Under the pieces are notes generated by a model. The model made no database searches. It was not told the origin of the DNA and saw only the letters and a list, made by a program, of their open reading frames with translations. Positions 38,507 to 49,648 of a stretch of DNA of 64,000 nucleotides are shown piece by piece; the stretch's first letter is position 1; every line of letters begins with the position of its first letter. This stretch comes from Acorus gramineus. Taxonomy: Eukaryota > Streptophyta > Magnoliopsida > Acorales > Acoraceae. The stretch spans positions 219,533-283,532 of the forward strand of contig JAUJYN010000048.1 in assembly GCA_030737835.1 (NCBI GenBank), written 5' to 3'. Both the position numbers and the translations under genes were made by a program.

Positions 38507-38880
38507 AATGCTATTGATGATTATGTTGTCCGAATGGAAGAGATGGAAGAGGGAGATGTTGACCATGGCACTGATGTACTTAGTGCAGTACTCGGAAACG
38601 AACATTGTGGTAGGGTTCGTGGAATGGGCAGTGGGGTTACGCCATCGCAGTACTTTGGAGGGGGACGAGGACGAGGACTAGGCCATTCACCTGATTTTGG
38701 TGGCACATCGAACCAATTACAGGAACAAATGAGACAAATGCAACAGTAGATGGAGCAACAGATGCAGGAGAAAGTCCAACAGTTGGAGCAACAAATGCAA
38801 GAGAAAGTACAGGAACATGTGTAACAGTATATTTCACAGCTTTCACAGTCAATCCCGGGCATAAAAGATTTATCTTGTCA
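38507..38880 (+). pseudogene. Ptta/En-Spm TNPA-like exon remnant
   Basis: After a good acceptor (TTGTTTTTACAG at 38506) the frame reads AIDDYVVRMEEMEEGD, then VLGNEHCGRVRGMGSGVTPS, the conserved GRVRGxGxGVTP signature of plant En/Spm transposase-24-type proteins, followed by a glutamine-rich coiled coil. In-frame stops at 38748 and 38822 interrupt the coiled coil, so it is decayed. Confidence 0.8.
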
Positions 38881-39461
38881 GCATTAGATGATGTATATTT
38901 TATTTTAAATATTTTATAACATTTGTAATCTTGGATATTGTTGTAATGTTTACTTTTAATGATATTTAGATTTATTACTTGTTTATGAAAATATACAGCA
39001 ATTAAAATATATTAAATATGAAAAGTAACAATTTTGTTATTTCTAGCGACGGTTTACAAGTGTCACTAGAATTCTTTATTGTCACTTTTGCATCACTATA
39101 GTAACGGTTTTATGTCCGTTACTATATGTTTTCACAAATTTGGATATAATATAGTAAAGTTTCATAAACTGTTACTATTTATTTTACAGTAACGGTTAAA
39201 TAACCGTCAAGATTTGATTCAAAACACCGTGATAAAAAATAGTACAAACCGTTACCGTATATATAATATCACCCCATCTATGTTAACTGATATTAAACCG
39301 TTACCATAGTTTTAGTAACGGTTATACGCTTACAGCAACTATTTAAAATCGTTACTGTAAACCCCTTTTCTTGTAGTGTGTGCAGCGTGACCACAGGGCT
39401 AACGTGCATGAGAAGCAGAATGTCTGCTCTCAGAACTAGTATTAGGGTTCTTATTCACTAA

Positions 39462-39894
39462 GGTCCCATTTGGATAAAGAATTAAGTTATTATGACTTTT
39501 ATGACTATTTTATATAAATAAAGATAAAGCGATTTTTTGTTTGGTAGTATTTTGAATTATTCTTGTTTGGAAAACATAATAATAAAGTTATTGTTGTTTA
39601 GATAAAATATGAATAAGGTGTAAATATGGATTTATTAAAAATGAAAAATGATAACAATTGATTTAACTGTTTATTTATAAAATGTGATGGCAATTGATTT
39701 AACAGTGGACCCACATATTCTTTTCAATTGAATAATCTAAAATAACTTAATTCCAGGGGTTGGCTAGAATCCATATACCACTTTATACCAGTTAATTCTA
39801 GCATATAGATTCTCATTTATTCCATCCTTTCAAACAACCATTTTGAGGCTATTCTGACTTTTTCCGAGCCCTATTCTCGAACCAAACGGGGGCT
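39462..39894. mobile_element. Tourist-like MITE, copy 3 (433 bp, inverted relative to copies 1-2)
   Basis: Ends GGTCCCATTTGG and, on the other strand, AGCCCCCGTTTGG, with TAA at 39459-39461 and 39895-39897. Internal phrases (GGACCCACATATTCTTT, TTAATTCCAGGGGTTGGCTAGAATTC-like) are the complement of those in copies 1 and 2. Confidence 0.8.
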
Positions 39895-39897
39895 TAA

Positions 39898-41868
39898 AAA
39901 GTAAAAATGCACAATAAGTCATTTTTGTAGTCACTTTTCTGGCCCTAGCACATTTGTATTTAATTTTTCAAGATATATGCTTGCATAATAAAATGTATAT
40001 AATTTTACAAAAAATGAAATATATAATCAAATGAATTGAATACACATTTTTTCATTTTTCTTAATTAATTATAAATACTCATATAGTAGAATATATGTTA
40101 CATTAGACATTTAATATATTTCAACTCAATGTATGAATGATTTATTCTTACATATTTAGGCCCCTATTTGGCAGTGATATAAGCTATTTTGATATAGATA
40201 ACTTCCAATGTACATAACTATATCAGTCCCTTTATGCATGATTTTCAGTTATTCTTATTGAAAAATATAATTATAAATGTTTAATTAACTAGCCAAACCT
40301 CAGTTGATGAAATAATTTGGAGGTCACAAAATAATTTGAAGTTGCCCCCAGACATGCTTAACTTTGGATCCAGTGCATTAATACTGCTATGATTGCACCC
40401 TCCAATCTGCTTAAATGAGAAGTGTCTTTGATTTCATCCTTAAGCACAAGGGTATAAAGATAACAGAAAATACATTAAAAAATCTTCTTAAGTTTCAAAA
40501 AACCCAACTCAACCATTTTTAAAAATTCTACTAAAAAAAGTTTAATCTAATTAACATTCTTCAACTATAAAATGACTGATATATTCTTATATCATTTATA
40601 AACTCTCACTAGTATAATTTAAAATGATCTTCGCACTAAATTCAATTAATAAATATTAACAACGTAGGAAATGATTTTAAATCAGAGAATGTATTTACAT
40701 TTTTTTTTGTTTATACTATAAAAAAATCATTGTTATAAAAATGAGTATCACTATGATATTTTAAAATATAAAAGATGTATAGGTTTTTTGGTTATTCTTT
40801 CTCGCATAAATCATTTTTTTGTATAAAGATATGTTCCTAAAAAATATTTTAAAATCTAATTATTTATAAAAAAATTCTATTGAGATTTAAAAATATTATT
40901 TTTTTATCAATATTATTTTTTTATCAATGTTTGCTATTGATTATTTTAGAGGACCCATATATACAAAAATTAATCATTTTCAAAGAAACAATTTTATTTT
41001 TATATATTTTATTAACATTGAAGTGGGAAATGAGACATCTTTAAAAAGTGAGAAAGGGTTTAAATATTGCATGAGATACTGATAATTTTGGCATGTCAAG
41101 TACAAGAATGGTAATGAAGACTTTTTGGCTAGAATTCTTGAAAGAGGCAGATTTGGTATTTGAAAATTTTAGAAAAACAAATTGGGCATAGTATTGAAAA
41201 AGGGGAAAATTACAAATACCCAAATAAACCATTTTCAGAAATTATACAAAAAAAATACTTTTTGAGAATTTTGTTACATTAATTTCCCTTATCTAATATA
41301 ATCCATAACACTCTCTTTGAAATTTTTACACCCACATAATTGATAAATTTTAATAAAACACAAAAAATAGTTTTTACTTGACAAAAATCCTTACCTTATT
41401 TTTTGTATTTTTGAAAATAATATTAAGAATGAGTTGGAAGCTTTAGCAACAATGAATATTTACTAAATGTTAGAGAAAATTTTGGACATTCATAATTGTA
41501 GAAGATATTTTTAAAAAATTATCCATTAAATTATAAAAAAATTCTTATTACGTTATTTATATTATGAATTATCAAAAATTAAAAAAAAAATTAAAATTTA
41601 GAAAATTGAACAAAATATTCTAAAATTTAGAATGATATTTGTGTCAATATCGATTCTTAAGATAGTACTCTTAAATAAATGTAAAAAAATTTAACAAATA
41701 AAAGATTAATTTATTAAGTTAAATTTTTTTAGTTGAATGGATGAGATAAACATGTTTAAAGAAATGTGAAGGAGAATTTAATTATTAGCTAGAATAAAGA
41801 CAATTAAGTCATGAGCGCTAATACAAGCAGTATTGTTTTCAGACTGATACACTATGAGAGCACAGTAT
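39898..41868. other. AT-rich intergenic DNA, no gene seen
   Basis: No supportable gene. A short GGCCCCTATTTGGCAG phrase at 40160 resembles a MITE end, but a matching partner was not found. Confidence 0.4.
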
Positions 41869-42605
41869 ATACTACGCTATCAATGAATTTGGAACAAGAC
41901 TAAAGCTTGTATAAATCAAGCTTACCTATGTCCCATTCCACAGGTAATCCAACTTATACCATACAAGCAATGACAAGAAAACAAATTAAGAAAAACAATA
42001 TTCATCCAAATTGTACAAGTCAGGTCCATTTATGTCCCATACCATAAATGGTCCAACTTATACAATACAAAAGGGGCAATTATGACAACAACAAGACTAA
42101 AGACATTCCTAACATTAGGAATAAAAATTAATTTACCACAATGCACATTCACGAATTTGATGTGTCTTTCACATCGCCATTAGAAACATAAATAACATTC
42201 TCGAATGTTGCAAACGCTTAGCCACGTATATCATTGAAAATAAATCTCAATCTCTTTGGTGCGCTTTCCAACGTGCGCTTAATCCACAAAAAATTTCGTC
42301 ATAACAAAAACAAACAAACGGTTAGAATGCAAACCCTATATGCAATGCATCTTAACATGCCCTAAGCCTATCCTAGGCTTCAAAGGAAATTCTCCTATAG
42401 GCCGCCTTAAGATCCAAAAAGATAACTACACACAAAAGATTATCCTAAGCTCCATAATCAAAACTCTAGGGTAACCAAATTTTTCTATAGGATAGAAAAA
42501 CTTAATCTCCTTAGGTTATTCGAGTTTAGACCCTAAACTCAACAGGTCAACTAAGATGGCCATAACCTACAGTCCGAGAGTTGAACCTACGCTCTGATAC
42601 CACTC
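41869..42605 (-). mobile_element. Leader of a second gypsy-type element with primer-binding site
   Basis: On the minus strand, immediately inside an LTR that ends GGGCGTTACA, lies a 3-nt spacer and TGGTATCAGAGCGTAGG (42585-42602), complementary to initiator tRNA-Met. The sequence beyond (to about 41870) is a non-coding leader containing several short direct repeats (ATACCATAAATGGTCCAACTTATACAATACAA-like at 42040 and 41950). No gag or pol is visible, so this is only the 5' part of an element. Confidence 0.65.
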
Positions 42606-44854
42606 TGTAACGCCCACGAATTCACGACTCCGATTTGAAGCGTAAAATCCGGTTTCGTTAACTTAATTCCTCGAATCTCATAGTACTAGTATTTTTTTAT
42701 TCCCAAGAACAAAAGAATACATCACCATATTTATACATCAATTGTCAAGGCTAAAATCCAACACAAATTCAATATACGTTGGGAACAACTGAATTTATAT
42801 ATATTCAAACTATTATACATATGGGTCCTCTACATGCCAAAGAAATGACCAACACCTTCTACACAAGTCTAGTGCTCCGAAAATCATTATCTCAATCGCT
42901 ACTACACGAGATCCATCAATCTAAGCCCTTAACCTGAAAAGGGGAAATAATGAGGGGTGAGCAACCACACGCTCAGTGAATAGACTATCATTATCCCGTT
43001 AGTATATCAAAAGAGTAAATATACAAAAAACCACTAAGACATGCAATAATACATATATACAATCCTATCCAACATGATGCATGCAACACCACGAACACGC
43101 ATGTTCGTCTTCGCAGCACCTAGCTCACGGAGCTTTTCACAGGCATGGCCACGTAGACATAGCCACGAAGACTTGGGTCCTACGTTCTCGGACCTGGCCA
43201 CGTAGACGTACGCCCACCTAGACGTTGGCCACCAAGACCGAGCCACCAAGACGGAATGTATGCATTTGCTAATTTACCACATCTTCAAACCATGAAAAGA
43301 CAGAGCATGTACGATCTCAAAATACAAACCATAATGATGCATATATCACCAAAAGCATGCTCATATTTTTATATCGAAACTAGCAGTCATATTCCATAAA
43401 ATAAGTTGGTCCTAGCATGAATACATAATATATTATTTGAAATCTACATATGAGACTCAAGTCCACTCACCGTTCACGCAATACAAATCCATGCACGTGC
43501 ATGAACACCACACACTCGCACATGAAAACCTAGCATAACAATTATGCAATAATAAATCAGAAATCATTCAATCATGACTCAAACAACTGACAAACAACTT
43601 ACAACAACACTAGGCCCATAAATCCCAAAAGCTCATACCTAATAGACCTACAATCCGCAACTCACCTTCAAGGCCTAACAAAAATCCCAACTCCAAATAA
43701 ATATTAAAATATTCATATATTCAAAATGATCCGATAATCAATATCCATTTATTCCATAAAACCCACAAAATCGATCAATCCTCGAATAAATATTTAGACA
43801 AATCCAATAAGGCTCAACTATAATTCCAATGATCGAAATAACTCAACTCAACCAATTTACATCCAAATAACAATAATATCCGATTAATATTTATTGATCA
43901 CACTAAACCAAATTATCGATTTAAGATCCAATTTGAGTCACCAAGATCAATAAAATCATCAAAACCCACAAATAAAATTATACTCATTAAACATCCATTT
44001 GGGATCCCTTTAATCTCTAAAATTCATCAAACTTGGTCATGAAGCTAAATATTTGAATTCTAAGAAACTGCACAGAAATCTTTGAAAAATCATAAATGAT
44101 TCGTTGGAAAGATATTTTCAAAACCTATTTCTGTTCGTGAAATACATTCCCCCCCCCCCCCGATCACTTCAAGGTCAAAAACATGATTTAATGATCAGGT
44201 ATACAATCAACCCGAAAATAACCCTTAATCCCAAAACCAATAAATGTAGTTTGATCTTAAAAAAAAAAAAAAGATCCATTGAAATCGAATAAAAACATCA
44301 TCTATTTAAAATCAATCAAACCCTAACCCTAATCCATCAACCTTCTTCCCCAAATAATCGATTGACACAATCATCTTCTAAAAAAAAAAAAAAAAAACAC
44401 TAAATAAAAAAAAAAAAAGAAGAAGATTTTCTCACCTTGTGGTACACGACAGGTAGAGTAGGGTCATCACCACACTTCATGCCTCATGAGAAATCTGATG
44501 CAACTCAAAACCAAAAACAAAAAAAAAAAAAAAATTTTTTTTTTTATTAAAAAACAACCCAACCCAAATTACAACGAGGTCCTTATCCGATTTACGAAAA
44601 GATCCTTTTTTTTTTTACAGAAAGGTCCCTGAAGGCTAAAAAAAGTTTTTCTGGATTCGCAACCAGATCCCTGGGCCCAATAACTTAACACAAAATCCTA
44701 ACCTAATAATTTCATGAACTCCGAATCTAACCAAATTCAAACAAAAATATCTTGAGACGATAAAGATCTTGGCAAAAAAAAAAAAAAATATTTCAAGACT
44801 GATTTATAATTATAAAAAAAAAAAAAAAAAATGGACCCATTTGGGTCCACCGCT

Positions 44855-44885
<31 letters not shown>

Positions 44886-44949
44886 TATAAAATTTTCATT
44901 ATATATATAAAATAAATATATATATATATAAAAAAAAAAAGACGTTACA
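42606..44949 (-). mobile_element. Long LTR of a second gypsy-type family, 2.34 kb
   Basis: On the plus strand it begins TGTAACGCCC (42606) and ends GACGTTACA (44949), giving TG...CA ends in minus orientation, with the primer-binding site just outside. It shares with the main LTR family a block reading, on the minus strand, TTCACTGAGCGTGTGG...CTCACCCCTC followed by a pyrimidine tract and CAG (42934-42980). A strong donor, CACAAG|GTGAGAAAATC, lies at 44435. Many A and T runs (44380-44940) distort the left half of the LTR. Confidence 0.65.
42934..44435 (-). other. Putative intron in the second LTR family
   Basis: Bounded on the minus strand by CACAAG|GTGAGAAAATC and CCCCTTTTCAG|GTTAAG, about 1.5 kb. 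A branch-point-like CTCAC lies ~27 nt before the AG. The layout parallels that of the main LTR family although most of the interior sequence is unrelated. Confidence 0.45.
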
Positions 44950-45038
44950 GGATGGGATGATCTTTTTTTTTAAGTTTTTTCATGTTGCATGACTCTCAAA
45001 TGAGGATTTTTTTTTTTTTTTTTTAAAAAGTAACTTTA

Positions 45039-45092
<54 letters not shown>

Positions 45093-45431
45093 CCTTTTTT
45101 TAGTTCCATCAACTTTTTAAAAACCCCCAAATTTAGTTGTTATAGCTTTTTATTTTTCATTCAAATATCATCCCTATATTCCAATTTGTGAACCAAGATT
45201 TTGTTAAGTCGGAGTTCAAGGGATCAAACCCTCCAGAGCATCATTCCCTCCCCCCCCCCCCCCGTACGACAGTCCATGTGGACCATCAGATCTGTGTGGC
45301 CAAATCTGACGGTGGTGTGTTTTTTTAAAAAAAAATATAATATGTTAATAAGGGTTTTAGGTCACATATATATACCCTTTTTTTTCCCCCCCCGCCTCTC
45401 TCTCTCTCTTTTTTTTTTCCCCCCCCAAAAC

Positions 45432-45465
<34 letters not shown>

Positions 45466-45536
45466 GAAGAAGAAGAAAGAAGGCCAAAAGCCGGTCCGGT
45501 CCGCTCCTCCTCCTCCCGTAGTAAGCCCCCCCCCCC
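44950..45536. repeat. Homopolymer-rich low-complexity tract
   Basis: Contains runs such as about 50 T (45044-45092), a 15-C run at 45250, T-C-A runs at 45380-45460 and a GA-rich tract. Such runs are not seen elsewhere in the window and are suspicious as sequence error (see findings). Confidence 0.7.
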
Positions 45537-45586
45537 GATTATATATATGTGTGTTTTTTTGCTGCTGCTAACGTTTGCGTGTTCGT

Positions 45587-45618
<32 letters not shown>

Positions 45619-48600
45619 CGAACCGCTTTTTTTTTTTTTGTTGTTTATCATCATCCTGAGGAGGACTCCGATTGGAAATCTAACTGCTGCATTGGTGTGG
45701 TCCTGGTTTTTTTTTCTCTCTCAAAAAAAAAATTTTTCGAATTCCGGTAACGTTCCCGAAAATTTTTTCCGGGGGGGCGGGGGTTTTTTTTTAAGCACAT
45801 ATATATATAAAGGGATCTAATTTAATCGAAACTCATCATCATCATCCCCAACTTTTTTTCTCTCTCTCTCTCTCCTCTCTTTTTTTTTTTTTCCCCCCCC
45901 CCCCCCCCCCCAAAAAAAAAAAAAAAAAATAGAAGTGTAGATCGGGTCCCGATCTTCCCCCCCCCGCTCTCTCTCAAATCCCCCCCGCGAGATTTGCCCC
46001 CCCCCCCCCCCCTCTCTCTTCTCCTTTTGGGGACCATTCGGAGGTGGGAGTAGATCCGGGCGTTGGAAGCCTTTTGGGGGAGGTTTCGGTGCGCGGAGAG
46101 CAACCGGATTTCCTCCCCTCCCCTTGGTAAGCCACTTTTCCTCTCTTTTCTTGCATAGATGTATGCTAGGAGGGTGGATTTGAGGTTGTGGGGGGGTCGG
46201 GCGGGGTGGGTGGCCGGTCGGGGGCTGTGAGGGGGGGTCGGAGTCTGGGGGGGGGTCGGGGGGGGGGGGGAGAGGAGCTCGGGGGGGGGGGGGGGCAATC
46301 CGGGGCAGCAGGCAGCAGCAGCAGCAGCACAGGCGCAGCAGCTGGCAGGGGCGCGCGCGCGCGCGCGCGCGCGCGCGCGAGCGCGCGCGCACGGTGGCGT
46401 GGCGCTGGGGGCTGGCGCGGGCGCAGTCGCGCGCGGGGGTGCGCGCGCGGGCGCGCGTGCGCGCGCGGTGGTCGCGCGCGGGTGCGCGCGGGTGGGCGCG
46501 CGCGCGGGGGTGCGCGGGCGCGCGCGCGGGCGCGCGCGCGCGCGCGCGCGCGCGCGCGCGCGCGCGCGCGCGGCCGGGCGGGGGGGGGGGCCTGGGGGGT
46601 GTGCCTGGGTGCTAGGGGGGGGCGCCTGGGGCGCGGCTGGGGGGGGTGCTGGGCGCGCGTGCGCGCGCGTGCGTGGGTGTGCGGGGGGCGCGCTGGGCTG
46701 GACGCGCGGTGTGCGCGGGCGCGCGCGAGCGTGCGCGTGCGTGCGGCGGTGCGTCAGGGCGCGCGGGCAGGCGTGCGGCAGTACGCCGGTGGTGTCCGGG
46801 CGTGCGGGCTGAGTTCGGCAGGGCGCCTTGGCGCGCGGGCCGGGCTCGGCTGTGCGCCCGAGGCGGGTAGCCGTGCGTGCGGTTGCCCGGTGGGTTCGGG
46901 AGTGAGTCGGGATACTCGGATACGCGTGCGTACGGGCCGTATGTACGTTTGTCCGAGTGTTGAGTATTTTAGAGTATTTTTGATGTATTTATGTAGTTTA
47001 CTCACCGTATAAATGCCTGTCTTGCAGATCTTGACGGACGGTCGCGCGACGACCCGGATTTCGGTGAGTGGGACAATCCAACCCAGTAGAGAGGGGTCAT
47101 ATGCATTTGGGCGTATACCGACCTCTCCTGGGGCACCATGGATGAATATTGACCGGCAATAATATGTAATCCATGCTTGCATGATTTAAATGTAGAATGC
47201 ATGCCACCCTAGTCCTTGTATGTTAGGGACTTGCACCCATAGGATAGGTGTAAGAGCCATGCACCATGCCCCATGTTTTCATGTTAGGAAACCTCGGCCT
47301 ATGCATGCGTCCTACTAGTTTATTTATTAAATTAAATGCTAGTGTATGTTAATTCGCATGCCTTAGATAATATTATAGGGAGGAGCCTTGTGAGGTCAAC
47401 ATTGAGACCCGTGTTAGGGTACTCCGTGTTCCTTGTTTGGTTGTCGGGATGTCATGTATCGGGACCTCATGCTGCCCTCCCAAGGTTTTTAGTCCCAATA
47501 ATATTGTATGTAATGTTGTATGATTGGTATGATTATTAGCATATTAGTGAATATTATAGGGGAGGGGCCTTGCGAGGACAGCGGTGAGACCCGGGTTAGG
47601 GTACTCCGTGTTCCTTGTTTGGTTGTCGGGGTATCCTATAACGGGAACTCACGCCACCCTCCCGAGTTCTTTCCCCCAATGATATTCCACCCTTGCTTTT
47701 ATTGTTCATGTTCCCCGCATCTTGGTTATGCGCCCTGGAAGAACTCTGAAGAGTTCATGACATTTGAGTTGTAGAGATGTGTTGTCGGCGGATCCGAGTG
47801 GATCATATGCGTATGGATAGGCTGTTCTGTTCTCTTCGTTGGATCCGGTAGAGACTGCCCCAGCGTTAGAAAGGCCGTCCTTCGGAGGACCCACATCAGT
47901 AGGCGCCTCCCGATATTTGTGACGGACTGTGCTGAAGTTGTGGGTGGAGACCGAGCGGCCTACGGAGTGGAGGAGAGACTACCGATGGACTAAGGGTGAC
48001 CAACAGCCTAGTCAGTCCCAATATCCTATGTCACCCGTGGTAGGGTGAGGGTGAGGGTGTAGTGGGTTGGCGATGAGCGACCTACTGGATTTGTGATTGG
48101 ATGATTATCAGTCCCAATAGCCTATGTCACCCATTAATGGGTGAGGGTGAGGGTGTGGTGGTTCGGCGAGGTACGAACCACTTGTTTATGTTGTTATGTC
48201 TTAGAGGCTGGATAAATAATGGAATTGTGGTAAATATTGTTTGTGATGCATGGGTTGTGCTGTTCACTGAGCGTGTGGCTCACCCCTCGCATATGTTTTT
48301 CCCCAGTGGTCACTGAGTCTGAGCTGGAGCCGGAGCAGCAGTTGGAGCATTCCGAGGGATTCCTTCAGTAGCGGAGCAGCGCCACGTTCCGCGAGTGCCA
48401 GAGGTTATCAGCATCCCTTCTTGACTGTATGTATTTGATTTCCCTGCTTGGCACGTGTTTGTATACGTTCAGTTGTATTCGTGTATATTGGCTCTCACGG
48501 GACAGATGATTAAGTATTGAGTCTGTAGTATGATTATTTACAGATTCAGTCTTTTGCTTCCGCATTTGGTGTATATATCATGTCAGCCTTTTGTTGCATG

Positions 48601-48709
48601 TGTGTCATTCTAGTTGTTTGCGTATGATATATTATTGACCTCCTGTGTAGATTCTGATATTTTATATACACTTGCCGCGTCCCGGGGACGGCCGCCCTGG
48701 GGCGTGACA
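45537..48709 (+). mobile_element. Main-family LTR, plus orientation, about 3.2 kb
   Basis: The start is aligned by comparison with sister copies (TTATATATATGTGTG, then CTGCTAACG, GAACCGC, TCATCCTGAGGAGGACTCCGATTGGAAATCTAACTGC-like) although the first 750 bp are distorted by homopolymer runs. The end is clear: CCTGGGGCGTGACA at 48709. The exon-like layout is the same as in copy A: GTAAGCC donor at 46137, acceptor at 47027, 36-nt block 47028-47063 followed by GTGAGT, and acceptor at 48306 followed by a short frame ending in TAG at 48369-48371. It carries the tandem pair of ~167-bp units (47380-47690). Confidence 0.8.
46137..47027 (+). other. Putative LTR intron 1 with extreme GC cassette
   Basis: Bounded by CCCTTG|GTAAGCC and CTGTCTTGCAG|ATCTTGACGG (891 bp). 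The interior 46190-46910 is almost pure G and C, with long alternating CG runs. Open frames across it are by-products of the missing A and T. Confidence 0.6.
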
Positions 48710-49648
48710 CGATCAGCCACCTCCCCTGTCGGTCAACCCCAAATCTGGTATTTTTTAACCTAAAATGCGTGAAATACATTGTTTCTTCATATCTAGGGCT
48801 TGTTTTACAAATTTATCTTCAAATCTAGCATTTTTTTTTTCATTTGTTTGCAAATCTATGCTTTCAAATTTTTATTAAAATCCGGGTTTCTTTGGACATA
48901 TTTTCGATTTTTCTGATTTGGGATTCAAATCTTAGTTTCATTTTTTTATACACATTTTGTTGTATATGAACCTTGTATATGTATAGGAGTTTTGATGATT
49001 GTATTTGGACATAAATGTTTGATGGTTGATAGGAGTGTTTGATGGTTTTGGTTTTTAATCAAGTTCGCATATATTAAACTTTAGAAAAGATATAGAAGAT
49101 CAAATTTTTCAATTTATTTGTTGTCTACCCTTTTATGTTTATTGTTCATTTTTTTAATCACCATGACAATGACAATCACATCCTTTAATTCAATAACCAC
49201 CTCTCTGTAGTCTGTACATGGTTCCCATCCCAAATGTTGTAACTTCTGCTCTTTGGCCAATATTTTGAAATCCTTTAATTTGAAACAATGCTGGCCTATA
49301 AATAAGTATATCTCATCACTTCAAGAGAGCTAGATGGAACATATTCAATTTCTTAGTACACTCATTAATGTATATATTTCTATTACTGTGTAGATGGAAC
49401 GTTCTAATATGGCGTTCTCTCATGGACAGTTATCCCCCAATAAATTAATGTTATTGTGGGTATGAAGCAGTTTTAAGACAATCATGAACTGAATCTAATC
49501 CAGGGAGAGGTTTTAGACTTGCCCGGTTAGAAAGGTATGTATTAGTCTTGACTATTGCATTTGTTATTTAATGTCTACTTTATAATATTTGTTCTTTATA
49601 TTTTAACCTAGTCTATGAATGACATCAACGGTTGCAAGTATTTTAAAG
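48710..49648 (+). other. Non-LTR segment with a candidate promoter and exon fragments
   Basis: Host-like AT-rich DNA between two LTRs. A CCTATAAATA box (49295-49304) is followed by two short ATG frames (49334 and 49394; the second starts MERSNMAFSHGQLSPNKLML) that runs to a possible donor TGG|GTATG at 49460, then a 31-nt block 49504-49534 bounded by CCAG and GTATGT. These could be the 5' part of a host gene whose 3' part is the ORF at 51846, separated by an LTR. Reading phase across these pieces is not demonstrated; low confidence. Confidence 0.3.

Larger units (their letters stand above)
35526..39378 (+). mobile_element. Non-autonomous CACTA (En/Spm) transposon, 3,853 bp
   Basis: It begins CACTACAAGAAAA and ends TTTTCTTGTAGTG, a perfect 13-bp inverted repeat of the CACTA type, and is flanked by the expected 3-bp target duplication TGT (35523-35525 and 39379-39381). 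Both ends carry many subterminal copies of GTAACGGTTT/AAACCGTTAC in either orientation, the usual binding sites for the element's own DNA-binding protein. Inside are two transposase-related exons on the plus strand (38200-38415 and 38507-38880), both decayed; the DDE transposase core is absent. The intact ends could still be mobilised by an autonomous relative. Confidence 0.95.

Noticed and set aside
46188-47012. Long arginine/glycine/alanine-rich open frames
   Set aside because: They occur in all frames because the GC cassette lacks A and T and therefore stop codons; no codon-type conservation between copies.
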